A program made the translations under genes and the position numbers. From positions 1-53,116 of the forward strand of contig CALBEV010000132.1 of assembly GCA_937891045.1 (NCBI GenBank): DNA of 53,116 nt. The letters run 5' to 3'. Shown here in pieces: positions 41,255 to 50,910 of this stretch. The first letter of the stretch is position 1. The number at the start of each line of letters is the position of its first letter. This DNA is from an uncultured Burkholderiales bacterium (GTDB taxonomy: Bacteria; Pseudomonadota; Gammaproteobacteria; Burkholderiales; Burkholderiaceae). Under the pieces are notes generated by a model. It worked only from the letters and a program-made list of their open reading frames with translations. It ran no database searches and was not told the DNA's origin.

Positions 41255-42035
41255 GATGTGCTTCTGTCGTCAATGAGGGTTGGGTTGAAATCAAACGGTG
41301 GCCGTGGCTGTAGGCGTTGAACTGCTCACCGCGCACCATGGCAGCCAGCACCAGGTTGTGGTCTTGCGCCAGTTCCACTGCCAACGATGTGGGTGCGGAT
41401 ACTGCCGTCAACACACCGGCACCGGCTTTCACGGTTTTTTGCACCATCTCGAAACTGGCGCGACTGGTGATGCAGACAAAACCTTGCTGCATGTTTTGTT
41501 CGGCCTTCACCAAAGCACCAATGAGTTTGTCCAAGGCGTTGTGACGGCCCACGTCTTCGCGCACCAACAAAATATCGCCTTGTAAGTTGGCCCAGGCAGC
41601 TGCATGGGTGGCACCAGTGCGCAGTTTTTCGGGTTGCTTGGAGCGCAACATGCTGTGTGCTTTGAACATGGCGTCTTGTTGAACGTGGACCTCAGGCGCT
41701 TGGGTCAAGGCCAAGCGCACTTGGCCCAAACTGTCGGCCCCACACAAACCACAGCCTGTGCGACCGGCCATGCTGCGGCGACGTTCTTTCAGGGCTTGTT
41801 CGGCTTGTGTGGCCACTTCAAGCCGCACTTCAATGCCTTGGGCCAACACCTCGGTGTCCACGCCGTAAAGCTGTGAGGGGTTTTGCAACAAACCTTCGGT
41901 CAGGGCAAAGCCCAATGCAAAGTCTTCGAGGTTGGAGGGGCTGGCCATCATCACCGCATGGGTGATGCCATTGAACACCAGTGCCACAGGCACTTCTTCG
42001 GCCAAGGCCAAAGCCGCGCTGTGGCTGGTGTTCAT
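41244..42035 (-). CDS. fdhD: FdhD sulfurtransferase for formate dehydrogenase
   Basis: A 263-residue FdhD protein that transfers sulfur from IscS to the Mo-bisMGD cofactor before insertion into FdsA. The CxxC sulfur-transfer pair is in RTGCGLCGADSL. Other conserved parts are LEDFALGFALTEGLL, VREDVGRHNALDKLIG and ITSRASFEMVQKTVKAGAGVL. It overlaps fdsA by ATGA and fdsD by 11 bases. Confidence 0.94.
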   Translation of the reverse strand: MNTSHSAALALAEEVPVALVFNGITHAVMMASPSNLEDFALGFALTEGLLQNPSQLYGVDTEVLAQGIEVRLEVATQAEQALKERRRSMAGRTGCGLCGADSLGQVRLALTQAPEVHVQQDAMFKAHSMLRSKQPEKLRTGATHAAAWANLQGDILLVREDVGRHNALDKLIGALVKAEQNMQQGFVCITSRASFEMVQKTVKAGAGVLTAVSAPTSLAVELAQDHNLVLAAMVRGEQFNAYSHGHRLISTQPSLTTEAHHGH

Positions 42036-44920
42036 TTGCCCATCACTTCAAAGGCTTCGGTTTTGTGCTGCGCCTTGGCCAGCAAACCGAGTTGGTCTTT
42101 GTTGAAGCGTTGGTAGTTTTGCTGCCACTCGGAGGGTTGACTGACCGCCACCACTTGCACCGCTGTCACTTTGTACTCGGGACAGTTGGTGGCCCAGTCG
42201 GAGGCATCGGTGGTGATCACGTTGGCACCCGACTCGGGGAAGTGGAACGTGGTGTAGACCACACCGGTTTGCATACGCTCGCTGATTTCAGCACGCAACA
42301 CGGTGCGACCTGAACGACTTTCGATGCCGACCCAATCATCTTGCTTGATGCCGCGTTCTTCAGCATCGTGCGGATGGATTTCCAAGCGGTCTTCGCTGTG
42401 CCACTGGTTGTTGTCGGTGCGGCGGGTTTGTGCGCCCACGTTGTACTGGGACAAGATCCGGCCGGTGGTGAGCAAGAGCGGAAATTTGCGCGTGATTTTT
42501 TCTTGGCTGGCCACGTACTGCGTGGGGAAGAACTTGCCTTTGCCGCGCATGAATCCAGCGGTGTGCATGATGTCCATGCCTGCGTCTGGAGTGTTGTAAT
42601 TGCAAGGCCATTGCAAGCTGGTGTGCTGATCGATCTTGGCATAGCTGACACCGCTGAAGCTGGGTGTGAGCGCGGCAATTTCTTTCATGATCTCTTCGGG
42701 ATGCGCATAGTGCATCTCGTAGCCCAAGGCTTTGGCCAGCTTGACCGTGACTTCCCAATCGGCCAAACCGGCCATGGGGGGCATGGCTTGGCGCACACGC
42801 GAGATGCGGCGCTCGGCGTTGGTGAAGGTGCCGTCTTTTTCCAAGAAGGAAGAGCCCGGTAAAAACACATGGGCGTACTTGGCTGTTTCGTTCAGGAAGA
42901 TGTCTTGCACCACGATGCATTCCATCGCTGACAAGGCAGCCGCCACGTGTTGGGTGTCGGGGTCGGATTGCACGATGTCTTCGCCTTGGCAGTACAAGCC
43001 CAAGAACGAGCCGTCCATGGCGGCGTCAAACATATTGGGGATGCGCAAACCTGGTTCGGGGCTCAGGGCCACGCCCCAAGCGCCTTCAAACAAAGTGCGT
43101 GTGGTCGTGTCCGAGATGTGACGGTAGCCTGGCAACTCGTGCGGGAAGCTGCCCATGTCGCAAGCGCCTTGCACATTGTTTTGACCGCGCAAGGGGTTCA
43201 CGCCCACGCCCTCACGACCCACCATGCCACAGGCCATGGCCAGGTTGGCAATGCCAATCACCATGGTCGAGCCTTGTGAATGCTCGGTGACGCCCAAGCC
43301 GTAGTAGATGGCCGAGTTCGGTCCAGCGGCGTACATGCGTGCAGCGGCACGCACTTCAGAGGCGGGCACACCGGTGACGCTTTCAAAGGCTTCGGGCGAG
43401 TTCTCTGGCTTGGAGACGAATTCGCACCATTCATTGAAGCTCTTGTTGTCGCAACGCTGCGCCACATAGTCTTCGGCCACCAAGCCTTCAGTGACCACCA
43501 CATGGGCCAACGCTGTGATGAGCGCCACATTCGTGCCGGGCTTCAAAGCCAAGTGGTGTTGGGCTTTCACATGCGGGCTGCTGACCAAGTCAATCTTGCG
43601 CGGGTCGGCGACGATCAATTTCGCGCCTTGACGCAAACGACGTTTCATGCGGGAGGCAAACACCGGGTGGGCGTCTGAGGGGTTGGCACCAATCACCAAC
43701 AACACGTCGGCCTGTTCCACGGATTTGAAGGTTTGTGTGCCCGCCGAGGTGCCAAAGGTTTGGCCCAAGCCATAGCCGGTGGGTGAATGGCAAACACGGG
43801 CACAGGTGTCCACGTTGTTGGTGCCAAAAGCGGCCCGCACGAGTTTTTGCACCAGGTAGGTTTCTTCGTTGGTGCAACGCGATGAAGTGATGCCACCCAC
43901 AGAGTCTTTGCCGTGCTTGGCTTGAATGCGTTTGAACTCAGAGGCTGCGTAATTGATGGCTTCGTCCCAGCTGACTTCTTGCCAAGGGTCGGTGATCTTG
44001 GCGCGGATCATGGGTTTGGTGATGCGGTCTTGGTGCGTGGCATAGCCCCATGCAAAACGACCTTTCACACAAGAGTGGCCTTCGTTGGCTTTGCCGTCTT
44101 TCCAAGGCACCATGCGCACCACGGTGTTGCCCTTCATCTCGGCTTTGAAGCCGCAACCGACGCCGCAATAAGCGCAGGTGGTGATCAGGCTGTGTTCGGG
44201 TTGGCCCAACTCGATGATGGATTTTTCTTGCAAGGTGGCTGTTGGGCAGGCCTCAACACAAGCGCCGCATGACACGCATTCGCTGTCCATGAACGGCTGG
44301 TCTTGACCGGGGGACACGCGGCTCTCAAAGCCACGGCCAGAAATGGTGAGGGCAAAGGTGCCCTGGGTTTCTTCACAAGCGCGCACGCAGCGGTTGCACA
44401 CAATGCATTTGCTGGCGTCGTAGGTGAAGTAGGGGTTTGACTCGTCCTTTTTTGCATCGCAATGGTGTGCACCAGCGGCCTCGCCCACGCCATAGCGCAC
44501 ATTGCGCAAACCGGTGACACCGGCCATGTCTTGCAATTCGCAGTTGCCATTGGCGCTGCAGGTCAAACAATCCAAGGGATGGTCGGAAATGTAGAGCTCC
44601 ATGACACCTTTGCGCAGGTCTTGCAACTTGGGTGTTTGGGTGCGCACCACCATGCCAGCCTCGGCGGGTGTGGTGCAAGAAGCGGGGAAACCTTTGCGGC
44701 CATCAACTTCCACCAAACACAAGCGGCAAGAACCAAAAGGCTCGAGGCTGTCGGTGGCGCAAAGTTTGGGCACTTGAATCCCAGCTTCAACAGCAGCACG
44801 CATGAGAGAGGTGCCCTTGGGCACGCTGACGTCATAGCCATCGATGCTTAAGTGCACAGTTTCTGTCGAAGTGCGGGCAGGTGTGCCGTGGTCGCGTTCT
44901 TGTTTCAGGTACATCAACAT
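42032..44920 (-). CDS. fdsA: NAD-dependent formate dehydrogenase alpha subunit
   Basis: A 962-residue molybdoenzyme catalysing formate to CO2. Domains in order: 2Fe-2S ferredoxin (C54, C65, C68, C82), NuoG-type His-Cys3 cluster (HPLDCLTCSANGNCELQ), two 4Fe-4S clusters (CIVCNRCVRACEE and CVSCGACVEACPT), then the catalytic domain with its own cluster (CAYCGVGCGF) and a cysteine Mo ligand in NVDTCARVCHSPTGYG. The molybdopterin C-terminal domain begins near RKFPLLLTTGRIL. It is a standard cysteine-type cytosolic FdsA; no selenocysteine TGA is present. The ribosome site AAGGAA is strong. Confidence 0.97.
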   Translation of the reverse strand: MLMYLKQERDHGTPARTSTETVHLSIDGYDVSVPKGTSLMRAAVEAGIQVPKLCATDSLEPFGSCRLCLVEVDGRKGFPASCTTPAEAGMVVRTQTPKLQDLRKGVMELYISDHPLDCLTCSANGNCELQDMAGVTGLRNVRYGVGEAAGAHHCDAKKDESNPYFTYDASKCIVCNRCVRACEETQGTFALTISGRGFESRVSPGQDQPFMDSECVSCGACVEACPTATLQEKSIIELGQPEHSLITTCAYCGVGCGFKAEMKGNTVVRMVPWKDGKANEGHSCVKGRFAWGYATHQDRITKPMIRAKITDPWQEVSWDEAINYAASEFKRIQAKHGKDSVGGITSSRCTNEETYLVQKLVRAAFGTNNVDTCARVCHSPTGYGLGQTFGTSAGTQTFKSVEQADVLLVIGANPSDAHPVFASRMKRRLRQGAKLIVADPRKIDLVSSPHVKAQHHLALKPGTNVALITALAHVVVTEGLVAEDYVAQRCDNKSFNEWCEFVSKPENSPEAFESVTGVPASEVRAAARMYAAGPNSAIYYGLGVTEHSQGSTMVIGIANLAMACGMVGREGVGVNPLRGQNNVQGACDMGSFPHELPGYRHISDTTTRTLFEGAWGVALSPEPGLRIPNMFDAAMDGSFLGLYCQGEDIVQSDPDTQHVAAALSAMECIVVQDIFLNETAKYAHVFLPGSSFLEKDGTFTNAERRISRVRQAMPPMAGLADWEVTVKLAKALGYEMHYAHPEEIMKEIAALTPSFSGVSYAKIDQHTSLQWPCNYNTPDAGMDIMHTAGFMRGKGKFFPTQYVASQEKITRKFPLLLTTGRILSQYNVGAQTRRTDNNQWHSEDRLEIHPHDAEERGIKQDDWVGIESRSGRTVLRAEISERMQTGVVYTTFHFPESGANVITTDASDWATNCPEYKVTAVQVVAVSQPSEWQQNYQRFNKDQLGLLAKAQHKTEAFEVMGK

Positions 44921-44929
44921 GGTGTTTCC

Positions 44930-46483
44930 TTAAGGAACAGAAACAGCTTTGGCTTCCAAGCCAAAGTCTGCGGGGTAATGGTTGAGTGCGGACAACACAG
45001 GGTAGGGTGTCATGCCGCCCATGGCGCACAAGCTGCCATGCAACATGGTGTCGCACAGGTCGCGCAGCAAATGCACTTGTTGTTCTTTGTTGGCAGCGGT
45101 GCCAATGCGGTCGATGGTTTCCATGCCGCGTGTGGAGCCAATGCGGCAAGGCGTGCATTTGCCACAGCTTTCAAGCGCACAAAATTCCATGGCGTAGCGG
45201 GCCAAGCTGGCCATGTTGGCTGTGTCGTCATGCACCACGATGCCACCATGTCCGACCACCGCACCCATGGCGGCGTAGGCTTCATAGTCCAGTGGCACAT
45301 CCCACTGCGACTCGGGTACATAGGCACCCAAGGGGCCACCCACTTGCACCGCTTTGATCGGGCGGCCACTGCGGCTGCCACCACCGAAATCAAACAACAA
45401 TTCGCGCAAGCTCAAACCGAATGCGCGTTCCACCAAACCGCCTTGCAACACATTGCCGGTGATTTGGAACGGCAAGGTGCCGGTGGAGCGGCCCATGCCA
45501 AAGTCTTTGTAAAACCCAGCGCCCTTGGCCATGATGATGGGCACGCTGGCCAAGGTGATGACGTTGTTGATAACGGTGGGTTGGCCAAACAAGCCTTCTA
45601 AGGCAGGCAAGGGCGGTTTGGCGCGAACGATGCCGCGCTTGCCTTCGATGCTTTCAAGCATGGCGGTTTCTTCGCCGCACACATAAGCCCCGGCGGCCTT
45701 GCGCACCTCAATGCGAAACGCCTTGCCACTACCCAGCACGTTGTCGCCCAAAAAACCCGCCGACTCGGCCAAGGCGATGGCGGTGTTCATGGTGGCGATG
45801 GCGTGCGGGTATTCGGAGCGGATGTAGATGTAACCCAAGGTGGCACCCACCGCCAAACCGGCGATGGCCATGCCTTCAATGAGCATGTAGGGGTCACCCT
45901 CCATGGTCATGCGGTCCGAGAAGGTGCCCGAGTCGCCTTCATCCGCGTTGCAAACCACATACTTTTGCGCAGAGGTGGTGCCCAAGACGGTGCGCCATTT
46001 GATGCCTGCTGGAAACGCTGCGCCACCGCGGCCACGCAAACCCGAATCGAGCACTTGCTGCACCACGGCAGTGGCCTCCATGGCCACGGCGTTTTTCAAA
46101 CCGACCCAACCGCCGTGCGCGGCATAGTCGTCCAAAGACAGTGGGCGGGTGATGCCCATGCGGGCGAACGTCAGGCGTTGTTGCTTGGCCAAGTAAGGGA
46201 TTTGATCGGTGAGACCCAAGCCCAAAGCATGTGTCCCGCCGTTCAAGAAACCGGCTTCAAACAAAGAGGCCACATCGTCTGTGCTGACCGGGCCATAGGC
46301 AACGCGGCCTTGTGGTGTCAACACTTCGACCAAGGGTTCGAGCCAAAACAGACCGCGTGAACTGTTGCGCTGAATGTCGATGGCGACGCCATGCTTTTCA
46401 GCATGGTGGTGCAAGGCATCCACCACGTCATCGGCACCGGCGGCCAAAGCGGCGGAATCGCAAGGAACGTAGAGCGTGATCAT
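44930..46483 (-). CDS. fdsB: NAD-dependent formate dehydrogenase beta subunit
   Basis: A 517-residue NuoF-like diaphorase subunit holding FMN, the NAD site and one 4Fe-4S cluster. Visible are DSGLRGRGGAAFPAGIKW (FMN/NAD), GAYVCGEETAMLESIEGKRG and the cluster motif LESCGKCTPCRIGSTRGMETID. The first about 120 residues form the thioredoxin-like extension typical of FdsB/HoxF. It overlaps fdsG by ATGA and lies 9 bases before fdsA. Confidence 0.97.
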   Translation of the reverse strand: MITLYVPCDSAALAAGADDVVDALHHHAEKHGVAIDIQRNSSRGLFWLEPLVEVLTPQGRVAYGPVSTDDVASLFEAGFLNGGTHALGLGLTDQIPYLAKQQRLTFARMGITRPLSLDDYAAHGGWVGLKNAVAMEATAVVQQVLDSGLRGRGGAAFPAGIKWRTVLGTTSAQKYVVCNADEGDSGTFSDRMTMEGDPYMLIEGMAIAGLAVGATLGYIYIRSEYPHAIATMNTAIALAESAGFLGDNVLGSGKAFRIEVRKAAGAYVCGEETAMLESIEGKRGIVRAKPPLPALEGLFGQPTVINNVITLASVPIIMAKGAGFYKDFGMGRSTGTLPFQITGNVLQGGLVERAFGLSLRELLFDFGGGSRSGRPIKAVQVGGPLGAYVPESQWDVPLDYEAYAAMGAVVGHGGIVVHDDTANMASLARYAMEFCALESCGKCTPCRIGSTRGMETIDRIGTAANKEQQVHLLRDLCDTMLHGSLCAMGGMTPYPVLSALNHYPADFGLEAKAVSVP

Positions 46484-46962
46484 GCGGCGCTCCCGAGTTT
46501 TGCCACAACGGCGCTGAACTTGGCTTCGGTCATGCGGACATGCATCTTGTCGTCAATTTGCATGGCAGGTGAAGAGGCACACAGACCCAAGCAATACACC
46601 GGCTCTAAAGAAAACTTGCCATCGGCGCTGGTTTCATGGGCGCCACAACCCAACAAGCTTTGTGCTTGCGCCCACAGCGCTTCACTGCCACAAGCGCGGC
46701 AGGCTTCAGCACGGCACACCTGAACCACGTGGTGGCCCGGGGGTGTGCTGCGAAAGAAGTGGTAGTAGGTGATGACGCCATGCACCTCGGCGCGAGACAG
46801 GTTCATGCCTTCTGCGATCAAGGGCACGGCGTTGGCTGGAATAAAGCCCAAGGCGTCCTGAACGGCATGCAACAAGGGGAGCAACCCCCCCGGTTGCTCT
46901 TGGAATTGGGGCAAGAGCTGGCTGACCAGCAAGAGTTCAGGCGCGACAAGAGGCTTTTTCAT
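46480..46962 (-). CDS. fdsG: NAD-dependent formate dehydrogenase gamma subunit
   Basis: A 160-residue NuoE-like protein with one 2Fe-2S cluster on a thioredoxin fold. The cysteines sit in VCRAEACRAC and YCLGLCASSP. A helical N-terminal region (LLPLLHAVQDALGFIP, GVITYYHFF) is typical. It starts 7 bases after the transporter gene without a clear ribosome site, suggesting coupling. Confidence 0.95.
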   Translation of the reverse strand: MKKPLVAPELLLVSQLLPQFQEQPGGLLPLLHAVQDALGFIPANAVPLIAEGMNLSRAEVHGVITYYHFFRSTPPGHHVVQVCRAEACRACGSEALWAQAQSLLGCGAHETSADGKFSLEPVYCLGLCASSPAMQIDDKMHVRMTEAKFSAVVAKLGSAA

Positions 46963-46969
46963 AAGTCAA

Positions 46970-48637
46970 TCAGTTGAAAAATTTAGAGACACTTTGCAAG
47001 GTGCGGTAGATGCCCCAAGCCAAAGGAATGCTCACGGCGGTCCAAGCCAACCAAACGATCACAGGGCTCACATGTGAAGGTGCGCCGGTGCCGTGTACTT
47101 CGGAAGCGCTGGCTTTTTCGTGGGCAAGTTTTTTCTCATGGGCCAATTCCTCGGGCGTCATGAAATGCTTGGGATGGACAGGACGGATCATCAGGTTGGC
47201 GATCAAGCCCACCACCAACATACCCACCAAGATGAACATGGTTTGGTTGTAAACCTCTTCACGCGGCAGGCCCAATCCGAGTTGGTAGTCGCGCATGTAG
47301 TTCACCACCACGGGACCCAAAATACCGGCGGTTGCCCAAGCGGTGAGCAAGCGACCGTGGATGGCGCCCACCATTTGCGTGCCAAACAAGTCGGCCAAGT
47401 AGGCAGGCACGGTGGCAAAACCACCGCCATACATGCTCAAGATGATGCAAAACGCGGCCACAAACAACAGCTTGTTGCCTGCCATGGCGCTGGCTGGAAC
47501 GGACGCATACAAAGCGGCACCAAGAACAAAAAACACCACGTAAGTGAGCTTGCGGCCCAGTTTGTCCGACATGCTGGCCCAGATGATGCGACCGCCAATG
47601 TTGAACAAACTCAGCAGCGCGGTGAAGCCTGCGGCCACGCCTGCAATCATCGTCAGCTGTGTTTTATCCAGCTCGATGAACTTGGCCTCGATGCCAATCA
47701 GGGCACCACCAAAGACCTCTTGCAACATCGGGCTGGCCATGCCAATCACGCCAATGCCTGCAGACACGTTCATGCACAACACCACCCACACCATCCAAAA
47801 TTGCGGGATGCCCCACACTTTGCTGACATGCACATGCTGTTGCGTGATCATGACGTTGTTGGCTTGCTGCGGCGGTGGTGTCCAGCCCGCTGGTTTCCAA
47901 CCTGTGGGAGGGACACGGTAGCCCAATGCGCCACCCATCATGAAAACAAAATAAACCAAGGCCATGCAGACAAAGGTCTGCCACACGCCCACCTCAAGGT
48001 CGGTCGCGAATATCTTCATCAGTTCAGCGGCCAGTGGTGAGCCGATCATGGCACCACCACCAAAGCCCATGATGGCCATGCCGGTGGCCATGCCACGACG
48101 GTCTGGGAACCACTTGATGAGTGTGCTGACAGGGGAGATGTAGCCCAAGCCCAAACCAATGCCACCAATGACACCGGAGCCCAACAACATCATCCAAAAC
48201 TGGTGGTAGTAAATGCCAGCTGCAGAAATCAGCATGCCGCCGCACCAGCAAATGGCGCTGACCACACCTGCTTTGCGCGGGCCTGCACGCTCGAGCCAGC
48301 CGCCCCACAAGGCTGCTGAGCTACCCAGCAGCACAAAAAACATGGTGTACATCCAACCCAGCGTGGAGACTTTCCAGTCGCAAGTGGAGATGAACAATTC
48401 TTGGAAGAAGCCAATGTCGGGACCGCATTGAATTGCATCTTTGATGCCCAGCGCTTTGGACAGCGGGAGCCAAAACACAGAGAAGCCGTAGGCCATGCCG
48501 ATGCAAAGGTGAATAGCGAGAGCGGCGGGTGGAACCAGCCAGCGGTTGAATCCCTCGCCTGCAATGATGCGTTCCTTTGACAAAAAGCCGGGTGTGCCGT
48601 TTGCCGCGCTCTCGGAAGCGTCAACTGATGTGCTCAT
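46970..48637 (-). CDS. OFA-family (oxalate/formate) MFS transporter
   Basis: The product is a 555-residue major facilitator with 12 helices plus an extra C-terminal hydrophobic segment (VIVWLAWTAVSIPLAWGIY). OFA features include AIHLCIGMAYGFSVFWLPLSKALG, GLGYISPVSTLIKWFPDRRGMATGMAIMGFGGGAMIG and NIGGRIIWASMSDKLGRK. It most likely imports formate or exchanges formate/oxalate. It is the first gene of the fds run (7 bases to fdsG), which supports formate as substrate. ATG 48637 has a good ribosome site (GGAGA). Confidence 0.9.
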   Translation of the reverse strand: MSTSVDASESAANGTPGFLSKERIIAGEGFNRWLVPPAALAIHLCIGMAYGFSVFWLPLSKALGIKDAIQCGPDIGFFQELFISTCDWKVSTLGWMYTMFFVLLGSSAALWGGWLERAGPRKAGVVSAICWCGGMLISAAGIYYHQFWMMLLGSGVIGGIGLGLGYISPVSTLIKWFPDRRGMATGMAIMGFGGGAMIGSPLAAELMKIFATDLEVGVWQTFVCMALVYFVFMMGGALGYRVPPTGWKPAGWTPPPQQANNVMITQQHVHVSKVWGIPQFWMVWVVLCMNVSAGIGVIGMASPMLQEVFGGALIGIEAKFIELDKTQLTMIAGVAAGFTALLSLFNIGGRIIWASMSDKLGRKLTYVVFFVLGAALYASVPASAMAGNKLLFVAAFCIILSMYGGGFATVPAYLADLFGTQMVGAIHGRLLTAWATAGILGPVVVNYMRDYQLGLGLPREEVYNQTMFILVGMLVVGLIANLMIRPVHPKHFMTPEELAHEKKLAHEKASASEVHGTGAPSHVSPVIVWLAWTAVSIPLAWGIYRTLQSVSKFFN

Positions 48638-48686
48638 GTTGTCTCCAATTTTTTGGTTGTTGTGCCAGCGTTCGACTTTAACGTAT

Positions 48687-48718
48687 GCTTTCCCAGCACA
48701 ACCGAGTCTAGGGAAAGC
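48687..48718. promoter_or_regulatory. Operator-like inverted repeat in the fds divergent region
   Basis: GCTTTCCC (48687-48694) and GGGAAAGC (48711-48718) form a perfect 8-bp inverted repeat with a 16-base spacer, about 24 bases centre to centre. It lies 50 bases upstream of the transporter ATG and 87 bases upstream of the divergent regulator ATG. It is the best candidate binding site for that regulator. Confidence 0.5.
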
Positions 48719-48805
48719 ACTGAGACGCCGCAATATGTCTGTCGTGCTCAGTTAAGATCAGACTCTTCAACATAACTAATATGCTCTTGAGAGCCTATAT
48801 CCTGG

Positions 48806-49894
48806 ATGCACAAAGTCTCGATCAAGCCGCAGTGGACCATCAGTGACGTCCATGGTCACAACCTGGCCCCTCGCTTGCTGGAATTGCTGGCCGAAGTGCA
48901 AAGCCATGGCAGTTTGTCGGGCTCGTGCAAAAAAACCGGTGCCTCTTACCGGCATGCTTGGAGCCTGATTCGTCAAGGCGAGCAGCAGTTGGGCATGTCT
49001 TTGTTGAACATGGAGCGTGGGAAAGGTTCCACCCTGACGCCCTTGGCCGAGAAGTTGGTGTGGGCTGGGCACCGCATCTCTGCGCGGCTCACGCCCATGT
49101 TGGAAACCTTGGCCTCGGAACTTGAAGGGGAAATTGGCCGGGTTTTGTCCACCAGCAACGAGGTGTTGCGGGTTCATGCCAGCCATGGCTTTGCCGTGGA
49201 AAAAATGATTGAAAAGCTGGCGCTGTCGGGCACCCATGTTGAGCGCAAGTATGTCGGCAGTGTGGAGGCGGTGGCCTCTTTGCATGCGGGAGCTTGTGAA
49301 ATTGCTGGTTTTCACATCCCGCAGGGAGAGTATGAAGAATTGGCGTTCAAGCATTACGCCAAATGGCTCAAGCCCAAGGAAAGCCGCATCATCCATGTGG
49401 CCACGCGCCGCCAAGGTTTCATGGTGGCCAGCGGCAATCCCCACAAAATTTACGAGGTGAAAGACCTGACCCGCAAAGGCTTGCGCTTCGTCAATCGCCA
49501 GCCCAGCAGTGGCACGCGGTTTTTGCTGGAGTGTTTTCTGAAAAAAGCCCAAGTCGATCCGTCTCTCATTGCAGGCTATGAACAGGCTGAATTCACCCAT
49601 GCAGCTGTGGCCGCCTATGTGGCCAGTGGCATGGCCGATGTCGGCTTTGGCGTGGAAACCCCTGCGCGGCGCTTCAAGCTGGAATTTTTGCCCTTGGCCA
49701 CCGAGCGGTATTTTTTGCTGTGCAACCAGTCCGACTTGGACAAACCGCATTTGCAAGCGGTCTTGAAAATTTTGAACAGCGACGAATTTCAGTTTGCCGT
49801 GAACCAGTTGCCCGGCTACACCGCCGCGCATTGCGGCCAGGTGGCCACCATCCCTGAGGCCTTTCCAGACACGGGGCTGAGCAAGAAATTTTGA
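48806..49894 (+). CDS. Regulator with ModE-like HTH and periplasmic-binding-like domain
   Basis: A 362-residue protein. Residues about 20-95 form a LysR/ModE-type winged HTH (LLELLAEVQSHGSLSGSCKKTGASYRHAWSLIRQGEQQLG, then GKGSTLTPLAEKLVWAG). Residues about 125-340 resemble the PBP-like domain used for molybdate or small anions (LHAGACEIAGFHIP, VNRQPSSGTRFLLECFL, EFTHAAVAAYVASGMADVGFGVE). No signal peptide is present, so it acts in the cytosol. It is divergent from the formate transporter-fds operon and is probably its regulator; formate, molybdate or tungstate could be the ligand. Confidence 0.85.
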   Translation: MHKVSIKPQWTISDVHGHNLAPRLLELLAEVQSHGSLSGSCKKTGASYRHAWSLIRQGEQQLGMSLLNMERGKGSTLTPLAEKLVWAGHRISARLTPMLETLASELEGEIGRVLSTSNEVLRVHASHGFAVEKMIEKLALSGTHVERKYVGSVEAVASLHAGACEIAGFHIPQGEYEELAFKHYAKWLKPKESRIIHVATRRQGFMVASGNPHKIYEVKDLTRKGLRFVNRQPSSGTRFLLECFLKKAQVDPSLIAGYEQAEFTHAAVAAYVASGMADVGFGVETPARRFKLEFLPLATERYFLLCNQSDLDKPHLQAVLKILNSDEFQFAVNQLPGYTAAHCGQVATIPEAFPDTGLSKKF

Positions 49895-49904
49895 GCTTGC
49901 AAAA

Positions 49905-49930
49905 AAAAGGACACCCGAAGGTGTCCTTTT
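49905..49930. terminator. Bidirectional intrinsic terminator
   Basis: AAAAGGACACC (49905-49915), loop CGAA, GGTGTCCTTTT (49920-49930). The oligo-A on one side and oligo-T on the other serve both the regulator (plus) and the convergent cyclase gene (minus). Confidence 0.92.
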
Positions 49931-49950
49931 GCTTCAGCTGTAAGGGCTGA

Positions 49951-50910
49951 TCAGTAAATGAATGTCGGGTTGACAATCGCCTGAACTGTGCCAGTGGTGC
50001 GGTGTGGCGCCACGGTGATCATGCCTTCATAAACGCCATCTTTCAGAGCTTGCTGGGCAACGACGTTTTCAAGAATGAACACGCCAAATTCAGCCAACAA
50101 AATCTGGTGAACGTGGAAAACTTGTCCTTGGTTTTCAAAAGGAACAACCTCCAAGCCCCAAGTGTCAGAGCCAACCATGGCAACACCTAAGTTGGCCAAA
50201 TAGCGTGCACCTTGCACACCCAAACCAGGATGGGCTGCACCGTTGCGCTTGTCATCCACACCCAGCAGTTTGTGCCAGCCAGTGTAGAAAATCACGATAT
50301 CGCCTTTGTTGATTTTCATGTTGCCTTGGCGCTTCAAAGCAGCCTCGATTTCAGGCTGATTGAACGGTGTGCCTTCAGGAATGATGTCTTTGCCCATCAG
50401 AGCCGTCATGTCCAACAGCACTGCACGGGTAGCAACAGCAGGTACTGTTTCGATACCGAATTTTTTCAAGCCTGAAATACCCGTGACATCTTTGCCCGGG
50501 GTGCAGTTGTAGTAGGTGTTATCGATACCGATATGACCCAAACCATCTATCTGCGTACCAATACCCACCCAAGTTTGCAAAATATCGTCGTGGTAGTTGG
50601 TTTTGGTGTTGCCCAAGCTTTGACCTTCATAGTCCTGGCCAGGGCGAACAATAGTGACCGAATATGTGCGCGGTGGAAACGCTGGTGTTTTGGCATTGGT
50701 TTCGATACCCATGCGCATTGTCTTGCCTTGCTTGATGAGCTTGGTGGCGGCCAATACATTGTCTTTGGTGATGTTGTTGATGGCACCAATTTGGTCATCA
50801 GGACCCCATTTGGATTTGTGGCATTTCTCATAGGCAAACGCGCTGCCCATCGACATAGTACCGAGCACAGCACTGGCGAAAAAAACCGCAGCTAATTTTT
50901 TAAACTTCAT
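49951..50910 (-). CDS. Secreted cyclase-family (kynurenine formamidase-like) protein
   Basis: A 319-residue exported protein with a signal peptide (KLAAVFFASAVLGTMSMGSAFA, cleavage near residue 26). The cyclase-fold metal motif, normally HxGTHxDxPxH, reads VGIGTQIDGLGH (115-126), keeping D122 and H126 but with glutamine at the second histidine. Other family parts are VLLDMTALMG, GDIVIFYTGWHKLL and HPGLGVQGARYLANLGVAMVGSDTWGLE. It probably hydrolyses a cyclic or amide substrate in the periplasm; the substrate is unknown. The start overlaps the DUF1007 stop by ATGA. Confidence 0.82.
   Translation of the reverse strand: MKFKKLAAVFFASAVLGTMSMGSAFAYEKCHKSKWGPDDQIGAINNITKDNVLAATKLIKQGKTMRMGIETNAKTPAFPPRTYSVTIVRPGQDYEGQSLGNTKTNYHDDILQTWVGIGTQIDGLGHIGIDNTYYNCTPGKDVTGISGLKKFGIETVPAVATRAVLLDMTALMGKDIIPEGTPFNQPEIEAALKRQGNMKINKGDIVIFYTGWHKLLGVDDKRNGAAHPGLGVQGARYLANLGVAMVGSDTWGLEVVPFENQGQVFHVHQILLAEFGVFILENVVAQQALKDGVYEGMITVAPHRTTGTVQAIVNPTFIY

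Noticed and set aside
42032..44920. Selenocysteine codon in formate dehydrogenase
   Set aside because: No in-frame TGA occurs; the molybdenum ligand position is an ordinary cysteine (DTCARVCHS).
48776..49831. 351-codon minus-strand frame opposite the fds regulator
   Set aside because: There is no recognisable domain or ribosome site, and the plus-strand product has coherent HTH and ligand-binding domains.
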